Assembly (NCBI GenBank): GCA_022266195.1
Contig: WHVY01000008.1
Span: 1,860,001-1,924,000 of the forward strand
Length of the DNA stretch: 64,000 bases
Origin: Tetranychus cinnabarinus
Taxonomy: Eukaryota; Arthropoda; Arachnida; Trombidiformes; Tetranychidae
Direction: 5' to 3'
In this document: positions 53,936 through 64,000 of the stretch, one piece after another
How the letters are laid out: the number at the start of each line of letters is the position of its first letter
Numbering within the stretch: position 1 is the first letter of the stretch
Program-made: the position numbers and the translations under genes
The notes under the pieces: generated by a model
The model's database searches: none
The model's input: only the letters and a program-made list of their open reading frames with translations
Told to the model about the DNA's origin: nothing

Positions 53936-56017
53936 TTTAGCAACGTCCCAGAGATCGTCCCAGCTTGGTAAGATGAACTGGTAATAATCTAATAGCAGTA
54001 TAATTTCACTCGAAAAGGTCCTAAAGGTATTTCACCAATAAAAGTTGGAACACGATCCTCATTTTGTTTCATTACCAGATAATAAAGTAAAAATAAAATG
54101 TAAAATGTTCAGGTAAACACTAGACGATAAGCGAATCAACAAAAAGTGTGTTAAACCAGAGTAAGCCCCATTCTGTTGACATTCCTGATTAGGAATGCTT
54201 CTTGCATTTTACTTTCAATGTAGACCATTGAATCCATTGAACTTCAACTAGGCTCAGATTGATTCATCTTCTCGGCAATTGAAGCAATGAGAATGTAATC
54301 TTGTTAAAGAAAAGACTCTCTCAATTGGTCCGGGGACTTTCCCTCAAGGGCTTAATAAGCCTTGACAGCAAGACTTGGTTAACACAAATATAATAAGGGT
54401 TGAAAGGTAACTTAAATAGGTTACGAGAAGCTGCGACATTATTATGATATGTTTATGCTATCTGGACTCAATTTCATGTGAAAACAGTGTTGAAAAAGAA
54501 AGTTTCACTGACAATTCGACTGCAAGTAATTTTTAAATAAATATTTTACATTAAGATTTTGCTTTTAATTTTTCATATTGTATCCAATGTAATAATGTCT
54601 AATGTAGGGATTGTTAAGCTTGAAAAAATTAAAACATTGATGTTGGCGCCATCTTAGGCAGATAACTAAAGACTAGAAAAAAGCTAATTATTGTATTGTA
54701 ATTATTTAATGATAAACTAATAACAAGGTAATTCTACCTGTTTACCAATCAATATTTGGATATTTTTTACTCAATGGTTTTACCAATTGGATAAATTTCA
54801 TTGATCGTCAGAAACTGAATCAGGTAAGTACCAGGAACACATTATTTCCATGGATGACTTGTTGCTGTTGTTCCTAGAATTGTAGATTCATGCAGAGAAA
54901 TTTTTCGGAGTTTACAGGAAAAGTAAATTAATTTCAATTTTAAATTATTGAAATCTGAAGCAATCAAGAAATAAATCAGAGTATAATTACTCAACTCTGA
55001 TCTTTGGGTATAGAGTGTACAGGAAATTTTGTGAGTCCTTTTCATTATTGAACACAACCTTTAAAATAAGAAAATTTCAATTTATTTCTTGGCGATTTTC
55101 GATATTTTTCATTGTATTTTTTATCATTTCTTCTAGAAGATTTTAGCTGACTCAATGTTTTGTTTCCAAGCGCGGAATAGCTGATGTTATTGATCTCATC
55201 GTGTCTGAAGACTAGTGCATTGATGGTAATATTATACTAGAGCTTGTTACCAACTAATTTGAACTCATGTTTGGGTATCTAACTTTAAACTCATAAATTT
55301 TCTTATCTCTTATTTTTATCCAGATCCAAACCCTTTCACACTCTAATTGGGATCCACCTTTGGTTCATCTGTCATTTCAAAAAAAAGAAAGTTGACAAAT
55401 AGTGATAAATGGCCATGTAAAACGGGCTCATGTGAGACTATCTCGTCATTTTTAAGATGGTCTAGAAGCTTGTTTGGCAATTGGAATAACAAGTTTATCC
55501 AGTTCATCTATTGATAGGAAATAGTGAAAGTTAATTTTGAATCATGTTACTATCATGCCTGGGTCATAATGAAAGGTCAACGTTTTGTAACTTGCTGATG
55601 CACAATTAATGTTGTCATGAGAAAAAGGCTTACAACTATACTTGAATAATATCGACCTTACAATCAAAGGTAATTAATCTTTCGTTATTAATTGCGTATT
55701 CTGTAGCTGTAGGATTAAATTTTCATCCATGACGGTTCTCAGTTTCAGTTCTATTCTCATCTCTTTCCTAACTAATTATCATCTTCATTTCCATCTTTTT
55801 TCTTCATCTTGTTTCTTTTTCCAAAGCCAGTTTTATCACTTTTTTTCACTAACAATTTTCAAGAAAACCCAGAACTGAATTCATCTTGGGCTAACCCTTT
55901 TTGCTCTCACTTTCTACCTTTTTCTTCCCACTTTTCCTTCTCTTTCACCTATTCTCCCTCCATTATCTTGATCATCTTCCCCATGATTCCCCTAGCTCTC
56001 TCAGTCCCAGAATATGT
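53936..56017. other. Long spacer with a possible UBE3C fragment
   Basis: No intact gene. At 55150-55198 the sequence resembles the start of the last UBE3C exon (60811-60858): both share GATGTTATTGATCTC and most flanking bases. From about 55740 to 55990 the strand is pyrimidine-rich, just upstream of the Gly-rich protein gene. Confidence 0.4.
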
Positions 56018-56028
56018 ATATATGTAAA
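56018..56028 (+). promoter_or_regulatory. TATA box of Gly-rich protein gene
   Basis: TATATGTAAAG lies about 110 bases upstream of the ATG at 56133, preceded by a C/T-rich tract. It is a likely core promoter with transcription starting near 56048. Confidence 0.5.
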
Positions 56029-56132
56029 GGGCTGATGAGAGTAAAAAGTATCTTCAGTTGTTTCCAAGTTCTATCCTGAAACTCATCTCAACTTTTTTCT
56101 TGAAACCCACCACAAACCCAACTCAATTCAAA

Positions 56133-56532
56133 ATGATCAAGTCCGTTATCCTTCTCGTCCTCTCTTTGATCACTCTTACCTTAGCCTTCCCATACCCATA
56201 CCCATACCCAAGAGGTAGCTATGGTTCAGGATTCGGAGCTGGTTCCGGCGGTGGTAAGTTTCAATCTCTTTTATTCATAAAATAATCAGAAATATAAAAA
56301 TTTCAATTTCAATATCTAACCCATTTCTTTGCCTTTCTCATTGCTTCATTTAGGATTCGGTGGTCCAGGTTTCGGAGCTGGATACGGTTCAGGTTTTGGT
56401 GCTGGACAAGGTTATGGACCAAATGGAGCCGGCTATGGAAGTGGTTTCGGTGCTGGATCAGGCTATGGTGCACCAGGCTACGGAGGTGGATCTGGTTTCG
56501 GTGCTGGATCTGGTGCTGGTTACGGCCGATAA
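56133..56532 (+). CDS. Secreted Gly-rich structural protein (2 exons)
   Basis: Exons 56133-56253 and 56354-56532 join in frame to 99 residues. The signal peptide MIKSVILLVLSLITLTLAFP is followed by a short PYPYPYPR motif. The rest is a Gly/Ala/Tyr/Ser repeat based on GYGSGFGAGSG. Such compositions occur in arthropod cuticle, silk and glue proteins, and in some antimicrobial Gly-rich peptides. It has no Cys. The base composition is GC-richer and codon-biased toward GGT/GGA and TTC compared with neighbours, which suggests high expression. The biological role (silk, cuticle or saliva) cannot be told. Confidence 0.85.
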
Positions 56533-57552
56533 ATACTTATGATTTAGACCGTCAGATTACGATGATTCTCAGTTACTCGTCTCTCTTTTCCTTCCTCAAA
56601 CCATTCCGCCATAAATTTCTGATCTTCTGAAATTTTCTAAAGAATCAAATGGACAAATAAATCATTAATTTATTTTACAAAACAATATAATTCAACTCTC
56701 AATTCAATTTATTTTTCCTAAATTTTATTCCATTTCTGAAAATATTGGTGAATCGGGACGAATAGCTCAAAATTAATTCCAATGAATTAAATTATCTTAA
56801 CTTTCGCATTTCAATCGTAATCGAGACATTTCTTCGCTTTAACTTGAAAAACAATGATTGTGTTAGTCAATTGATTGATAGTTGGAACTTGATCTTTACA
56901 TCCTTTATTATGCACACAGTGGTGTGAATTGAACTCAATTATTTATGAATATATTTTGGAAGAGAAGCTGAAACATTAACCCAATCAAAAAACCTGTTTT
57001 TATGAATTAACAATGGATTTTTTTCAATTGTTTATGTGATAGGTTTAAGTAAAATTGAATATTTGATGATTTTCAGACAATTAATTTAGTAAATAATTTC
57101 GATCTTGGCGCCATCTAATTTTTTTTTATTTTGAATGAAGTTCTATCAGCTGATGGTAGCAATAGTTTTTACATTTAAAGAGTTTTGATTGTGATTAATG
57201 GTATCTTTGTTAATAGCTTTTTAGTCTTCACTTTTTGGATATTAATGTAAGTATTTGATTTTACACATGTCAAAGGTTAATCTTGACAATAATAATCTTG
57301 ATAATTCTATTGCTTCAATGTTTACATTTAGCTCATTAGTTTTTCATCTGTAATGTAAATTTTTCACTCACTCCAATTTTTTTGACATGAACCAGTTAGT
57401 TTTTTTGGTAACCAGGAATGTTTTTATTTATAATTTCTAATAATTGTGTCTTATATTGTCTATCTTCTACCATTAGTTAAACGCAATACCATTTTGGCCC
57501 AATTGAAGCATCATAACCCATTAGAATCCTAAGTTATCTCCGACCATTTATC
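56533..57552. other. Spacer between Gly-rich gene and UBE3C
   Basis: AT-rich. It contains the 3' end of the Gly-rich gene (AATAAA-like signal near 56657) and the UBE3C promoter. No further gene was seen. Confidence 0.4.
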
Positions 57553-60500
57553 ATGTTTAGCTTTGAAGGAAATTTCAAATCAAAACCTGAACAAAGACTT
57601 GGAGGAGCATCGAAAAAGGTAAATAATCATTCCTGATCTCAATTGAAAAACATGAACCTTTTAATCACTCTTTGGCATCGATTCTATTTCGTTTTGACAG
57701 TTAACAAGGGAACAGTTGATTCAGAAAAATGCAGAAGAACGCAGACAAAGAGAAGTGAGTATTTATCTTTTTAAGGGTCCAATCAAACAACTTGATTCAT
57801 ATCTATAATTTTTTTCAACAGACTTTACGAAAGCAAATTCATGCAGTCACAAAAATCCAATCTGTCTTTCGTAGCTATTTAATCCGCAAACGTTTGGTAA
57901 GTTTTGCTAATTTATTTTCTTATAGTGATATCATTGTATATTTATATTCATAATTAGTAATGTACATTTTTTCTCTCTCCCTCTCTCTAACATATCAAGT
58001 TTAATGAACTCAGACAACAATTTGATCAAGAATTCAACAGATTGACCAATTGTCAAAAAAATTGTAATGTTTTCTTAACCAATACATGCCGACGGCTGCT
58101 TCTATTCTATCATCCATCATCTGACGGTTCTCGCCTGGTAAGTCGTTGGTTGTTTCTTTGTGGTATCTATTATTATTTATTTTATCTTTTGTATTAAAGC
58201 TATCCTTAGGACAAACCTTTATCAAGCTCAAAAGTTTGGTTATTGAATGTCTTCTACAAGATCCCATTCAATGGTCTCATCGAATCAGGAAGCTGTTGTT
58301 TGCTAACATTAAGCAACTTTGTTTATCTCTAAAGACGGATAATAACTTGTCTGTGGCTGTGCCTCTTCGATTGATTGAGGTCTACACAACTCTGGAAACT
58401 TACACTCCTTTGGGTGATGTGAAAAAAGGACAACGAATGTTAACAAATATATGGACGTACTTAGCTTCTAATGGATATTTTCACTATTTACGTGAAATAA
58501 TTGACTCAAAAGTACCAGAACCATATGAGGAAACAATTAAAGCACCAACTCCTATTGCAGATTCACTTTTTAATCTTATAGTTCGACCTCTAGATCTTGA
58601 TGGAAGCTGCTCAGAAACAGTAAATTCCACTATTGTTCTGAAATTTTTCTCTGAATTTTTATCTGGTCCTCTTTCACCTCAAGTCAAACTTCATGTCATA
58701 CCAAAATTAATTCATCAAATACCTGCTTCACTTACACCATCATCAATCCTTTCATCAATATATCCTGGACGACTTCCCGATTCTGAAGATCAAGTCAATG
58801 GAATGCATAGTTTGGCATTAAAATGTGATTTATGGCAGTTGTATAATGTAGTTGCCTTAGTGTCACCCCAACTACATTTAATGTCCAAATCTGATAAATT
58901 CAGATATTTAATTATTTTACAAGTTTTGTGCCAGTACTTACCTGAACAAAATATAGAATCACCTGAAGATGAAGATGAAGATGTGGAAATGACTGATCCA
59001 GGAGAAAATAGAGAATACATGATCGACCAAGAGTTAATTGTGGTTGCTAACCAAATAATTCAGTTAATTAATGAGGTTCCTCATGTGAACTGTTTGATTT
59101 CTCTAGTGGACACAAAATCTCCAAACAAAATTTTACTTATCGCTCTTTCTTCTGTTTGCCATGCTCTTCTCTTTTTCCATAAATTTGCTCTGCATCAATT
59201 CAGGTAATTTAAATATAATCTAATTCATTTCCCAAGTTTGATTCGCATCTTATTAATTTTTCTTGATCTTTTTTTCCAAAGGTTACTGTATACATTAGCT
59301 TTCAAACCAAGCTTTCTTCGTCATTTATGGTCTTACATCATCCAAATATCAACACCGTCTATATTTGATCAACCAACTCCTCTCTTACAACTTCTTGCTC
59401 GTGGTTTACCTTTAGCATCCGTTGATTGGCGGACACTTTTACCCCAATTCACTCTTTTTTGTGCACTTTTCAGTTATCTATTGCCCACCCTGGATGATGT
59501 TGAGTTTTATGAAGAAGAAGATCGCCACTCACTTCACCGACACTCATCAATGCCTTTCTCATTGGTTGAGCTTCAGAAAATGACCATGATTTTGAAAGAT
59601 GTTTGTATCAGATTAATTGAGCTTGCTTATCATGATACTAAACTTTCAGTCAAGGAAGAATATAGACAAGCTATGAAAAGTGTTCGTAACGAAGAAATTG
59701 ATGATGACAAATTCGTTAAACAATGGTTGAAACTATTCAAATCGACTGTCAATTTATTGAGACATCTGTATATAAGAGATTCTAGAAGAGCCTTTTGTCC
59801 ACCAAATCATTGGATAAGTCGTCAAATTTCCATTCCTGTTGAGAAACCGACTATTTTTAAAATAGGAATCAGACAACGTCGAAGGTATCAACAATTTTTA
59901 GGTGTTCGAAGACTGACCAAAAGGGAATTAGAAGAACAAGGACCTCCTTTATCAACCTCTGAAATAAGAAATATAACTATTTTGCAAGAAATACCTTTTG
60001 TGGTTCCTTTTCATGATAGAGTCAAAATATTGCAATCGCTCATGGCTAAAGATAAAGAAAATCACATTGGTGAGCGTCATCGATTCATGGTACCTGGTAG
60101 TGCTATAGATATAATGATAAGACGAAATTTCATCTATGAGGATGCATTTGAAAAATTATCACCTGAAAATGAACCAGATCTTAAGAAACCAATCCGAGTT
60201 ACTTTAGTTAATGCTGTAGGTCTCGATGAAGCAGGTATTGATGGAGGTGGAATATTCCGTGAATTTCTGAACGAATTGCTAAAAACATGTTTTGATCCGA
60301 ATCGTGGTTTCTTTAAAGCCACTCATGAACGTCTTCTTTATCCTAACCCTGCTTCTGAGATGCTTGTGGAAAATCATCAGCATCATTTTTACTTTATCGG
60401 AAGAATGTTAGGGAAAGCTTTGTATGAAAATATGTTAGTCGAATTACCCTTTTCACCTTTCTTTTTGGTTAAAATATTGGTAAAACATCAAACATCAGAT

Positions 60501-61259
60501 ATCGATGTTCACCATCTCGCTTCTTTAGACCCAGTTATGTATAAAAATTTGGTTTATTTGAAAAATTATGAAGGTGATGTTTCTGAATTAGGATTAGATT
60601 TCACAGTGGTTAACAGCGATTTAGGAGAAAACCAGATAATTGAATTAAGACCCGGAGGTGCAAATATTCAGGTTACTGCTCAAAATCGGATTGAATACAT
60701 TCACTTGATGGCCGATTACCGATTAAATAAGCAAGTGAGTATCGATTGCAATTGTATAATAAAAAAAGTATGAAAAATTATTACAATTTTTTCTTTATTA
60801 TAGATACGAAGTCAATGTTCTGCCTTCAAGCAAGGACTAGCGGATGTTATTGATCTCGATTGGATTCGTATGTTTGACCCAAGGGAACTTCAAACTTTAA
60901 TCTCTGGTGCACAAACACCAATCGATCTTGAAGACTTGAAAGCTCATGTCAATTATTCTGGAGGTTATTCGCCGACTCATCCCACAATAGAAGCATTTTG
61001 GCAAGTTGTTGAAGAATTTGATGAAACAAAACGCCGAAAACTTCTTAAATTCGTTACAAGCTGTTCGAGGCCACCGCTTTTGGGTTTCAAAGACCTACAT
61101 CCTCCATTTTGTATTCAATGTGCGGGTAAAGAAGATCGTTTACCAACAGCTTCTACTTGTATGAATTTGCTCAAATTATGTGAATTTGCCGATGCCAACA
61201 TCTTGAAACAAAAACTATTATACGCTATTGAATCAGGAGCAGGATTTGAACTGAGTTAA
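57553..61259 (+). CDS. UBE3C: HECT ubiquitin ligase UBE3C
   Basis: Seven exons (57553-57618, 57701-57754, 57822-57896, 58000-58137, 58200-59203, 59282-60734, 60804-61259) join in frame to 1081 residues, the usual length. The N-terminus MFSFEGNFKSKPEQRLGGAS matches the family. Exon 3 encodes an IQ motif (IQSVFRSYLIRKR). The HECT domain occupies roughly the last 340 residues: YEDAFEKLSPENEPDLKKPI, GLDEAGIDGGGIFREFLNEL, GKALYENMLVELPFSPFF and the catalytic LPTASTCMNLLKL with Cys at about 1049. The end AGFELS is the canonical HECT tail. UBE3C works with the proteasome to extend chains (Lys29/Lys48) on stalled substrates. Intact; four small 5' exons and three large ones. Confidence 0.96.
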
Positions 61260-61893
61260 TTGTACTTTTTTAAAAAAAGAATCAAAACCTTGAACAGTAA
61301 ATACGGATAGAAAATACTAATTTTGTTGATCATAATTGATGAATATAAACCACGTAAACGGCGAATTTTGCTATTTGCATTCATTTTATAAGCCTGTGTT
61401 TATTGGAAATAACAATTAACTCAACCATTCTTTGCAATCATTAAGGAATTTTTATTTTTATTTCATTAACTGCATTGCTTCATTTATTCATCTTACCTTT
61501 GTGCAATCTTCCGTCATAAGATGATAGTCTTGATAATCTTCCCTGATTTTTACTCTTGCCTCTTATTAAACAGATAAAAACAGTTTTTAATAAATTTACG
61601 ATGTGAATCATAACATTGAATGATAGATGATCCGAAATTCCATTGTAACGTTGTGAATTTAAATCTCGTGAAAGCAAATAGTTGACGTATTTTAATGATT
61701 AACAGTTATAATATTTTCAAGCGTATTTAATATTCGGTCCCTTGCATGGGTTGACGCGGCTCTGTTGATGTAATGTTTAGTGATCAGCTGTTTGTCATTT
61801 GAAATCATTTTTTTATTTTAACACTCACAATTAAATAAACTGATTCATTAAATAAATTTGTAAATCAATGAGGTTTTATTTCAAACTGAGGCA
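61260..61893. other. Spacer UBE3C to BET1L
   Basis: 3' region of UBE3C and promoter side of BET1L. Nothing else recognised. Confidence 0.4.
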
Positions 61894-62404
61894 ATGAACG
61901 CACGAAATGATGGTAAGTAAAAATTTGACTTTATTGTATAACATTTAAGCCTGAGAAAATTGGAATCTGAATTCAACCCTCTTTCTATGTTGTTTTAATA
62001 ATTGACCTTTTTCCTATTTGATTTTTTTCAGAATTTCTCGAAACAGATAATCGTCTTCGGACAGATAGACTTGCTGAGAAAGTTTCCCAGTTGAAAAGTG
62101 TAAGTTTTTAATTAAATTATGTTTTAGTCTTCTATTATTAATATTTGACATTTATCAATATATCTTTCCAAACCAGTTTGCTGTTGACATTGAGCAAGAA
62201 ACTAAAGAGCACAATCGACTATTAGATGATGTAAATGACGATTTTGTTGGCCTAATTGGAAATGTTATTGGAGGAAAAAATAAGATCAATCGGTTGTTAA
62301 ATTCGGGCAGAAATAACAGGAGATTTCTGTGTTATCTTTCTGGAGGATTAACCACCTTCTTCATATTTTCTTATTATCTGATAACTAGATCTATGAATTC
62401 ATAA
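61894..62404 (+). CDS. BET1L: BET1-like Golgi Qc-SNARE
   Basis: Three exons (61894-61912, 62032-62099, 62177-62404) join in frame to 104 residues. Exon 1 encodes only MNARND. The SNARE motif spans exons 2 and 3 (ETDNRLRTDRLAEKVSQLKS, then FAVDIEQETKEHNRLLDDV). A C-terminal membrane anchor (YLSGGLTTFFIFSYYLI) ends eight residues before the stop, as in tail-anchored SNAREs. The pattern LKS-x-A-x-DI fits BET1L (GS15) better than BET1. It works in a Qc position with syntaxin 5, GOS28 and YKT6 in intra-Golgi and endosome-to-Golgi fusion. Length and layout match the family. Complete. Confidence 0.88.
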
Positions 62405-64000
62405 ATTGTAGATCCATTCAATTAGTCAGCAAAAATATGCTCATATCGACTCATCTTTATATATATTTTCTGGTGAATTAAACCAATTGTTTTACCTTCT
62501 CATCTGCAATATACTTCATAATAATCCATCCAACAACAAATGTTGATTCAACTGTCAAATTGTCGTTTTCGGATACATCAACCAAGTGTGCATTGGTCAT
62601 GCAATGTTATCGTTATTTGTTGCTGAATAATCCAGCTGATACCTGTTTTTGTATTCAATAATCAGATCATTTACAGAATAAAAGCTGTTTGCACAAGAAA
62701 TGGTGAATTGTCAGCAAATGTCATCGAAAGCTTTGTTCTGTAAGATTTTATTATTCTTTCTTTTAATTCTTGATGCATGGTTTCATAAATTGTACATATG
62801 CTCGTATCTCTCTTGCTCAATCAAGATTCTGTTATCAAATTATATCTATTTTAAAACAATATGTTCAACATTCATTATTCTGCACCCTTAGGCCTTAATT
62901 GCCTTCAATTTGAATATTTATTGTGAAATTAAATCTCAAACCTTATCTTTATACAGTGGTTCTTATTATTTTCCAAGCAATTAGCATCATTATCATTTAA
63001 TCCATTCATCATTTTTCGACAACTTTTTCCACCAAAAATTAATTACAAGTTAATCTTTCTGTTTCAGTGACAGATTTAATCCTTTTTATAACGTACAAAT
63101 GAAAGTCAAACAACTTTTCGCGTAATTTTATTGAAAAAATTGATTCTATCAAGTCGCCTTAAGAGGTAGTAAATAGAGTAATTAGTTTCACTCTCATGCT
63201 TTCAAGCAATCATTTTTTTTAATATGAGTTATTGATGGTCTAAGGTTATTTTGATGGACACAGTCTGGTGAATCATTTATTATCACATTTGTTTTTAGAA
63301 ACCAGTTAAATTTCGACAATTTTAGCATCAGTTATAAGCACTTTTATTTATAATTTCACTTTTCATTTCAGGTTAGCTCAATTATCTATAAAAGATCAAA
63401 TGGGATCTTTTGTTTTTCATGATACTCCAAAATGTACTGCATTCGTTAATGTTAACTATTCTTATTTCAATCATACTCGAATTTCCTTTTCAATGCTACC
63501 TTTCTCAGTCCAATCAGTATCTGATCAAATGTTTTACAAATAAAAACAAGTGTTAGATAAACATTCAACAATCTGATTAAACATTTTAAATGGTGAGAGG
63601 TTACCCAGCTTTGCATCTTTCCAACAATCTGTTTATAAACAAGATTTATCATGAAATTCAGGAACATGTTAACATATTTTATTTTTTTAGCATTTAAAAA
63701 TAAAATGAATAAAGGTTACAATTGATTTGGGAAAAATGGCTATAATGATGATGATGACGATGATGACAGATGGATTAAAAACTCACATGAGAGACTAGAA
63801 ATTAACTATAGAGTATCGCATCAGGATTGATTAAGTAACTGTTAGCAGTTAACAGGTAGCTTTTGTCGATATCTTGGATGATTGAAGCAAAAGTCAAATG
63901 ATTTAGATGTCATTAGCTCGATTAAATTGATAATGGTTGAAAGGATGAACAGAATCAGGATGAGCAGATGAATCACTGGATAAAAGGGAACATCAAATTA
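62405..64000. other. Right-end spacer with a GAT microsatellite
   Basis: No gene is supported in these 1.6 kb. A short imperfect (GAT)n run lies at 63744-63770 (ATGATGATGATGACGATGATGA). Short frames, such as 62700-62891, are Cys/Leu-rich and look accidental. Confidence 0.45.

Noticed and set aside
54842..55057. Minus-strand frame of 71 codons
   Set aside because: No homology, no upstream promoter or splice site; composition of random AT-rich DNA.
62700..62891. Cys/Leu-rich 63-codon frame after BET1L
   Set aside because: No support beyond an ATG; likely chance.
63744..63770. GAT repeat considered as a coding Asp/Met run
   Set aside because: Only a short microsatellite without an extended open frame.

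Overview
This is a 64 kb window of AT-rich nuclear DNA from an animal. The genes have short GT-AG introns (mostly 50-400 bp), single-exon genes and compact spacing. The conserved proteins (ABCG transporter, SLC25A19, METAP1, MAX, CHMP2B, DNAJC2, RCL1, UBE3C, BET1L) are metazoan. The very compact genes, the F-box/LRR-like gene and the many small secreted proteins suggest an arthropod, perhaps an acariform mite such as a spider mite. That placement is an inference, because nothing in the window names the species.

Layout. 1-14.6 kb: a small His-rich secreted protein, a two-exon ABCG half transporter, a small secreted Lys/Gly-tailed peptide, a six-exon F-box protein, a 175 bp MITE with perfect 38 bp TIRs, SLC25A19 (-), METAP1 (+) and MAX (-). 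14.6-25 kb: a ten-exon gene for a polycystin-1-like (REJ/GPS-like) single-pass membrane protein. Its first intron houses CHMP2B on the opposite strand, and two later introns each hold a long-inverted-repeat (foldback) element of one family. 25-33.6 kb: DNAJC2/zuotin, an apparently intact two-ORF APE-type non-LTR retrotransposon, and RCL1, all on the minus strand. 34-39.7 kb: a small putative secreted protein, a dispersed ~130 bp repeat, an intact Tc1/mariner element (DD37E) with 28 bp TIRs and TA target duplication, and a decayed zinc-finger/acidic coding fragment between direct repeats.

39.7-54 kb is the most rearranged part. A segmental duplication carries two near-identical single-exon genes for secreted or anchored proteins of unknown family. 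Between the two copies lies a frameshifted gene for a PAN-like, single-TM receptor-type protein, and a second decayed fragment of that gene lies further on. An inverted duplication brackets a small multi-TM gene and its broken paralogue. An LRR (chaoptin/Toll-type) pseudogene carries a ~294 bp internal duplication about 98% identical. This looks like a birth-and-death cluster of lineage-specific surface and secreted proteins.

54-64 kb is quiet again: a Gly-rich secreted protein with a clear TATA box, the HECT ligase UBE3C (seven exons) and the Golgi SNARE BET1L. The conserved genes act in unrelated housekeeping processes (mitochondrial TPP import, N-terminal Met removal, ESCRT-III, ribosome-associated chaperoning, 18S rRNA processing, proteasome-linked ubiquitination, Golgi transport), so no operon-like logic is expected. 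No tRNA, rRNA, CRISPR or prokaryotic feature was seen.
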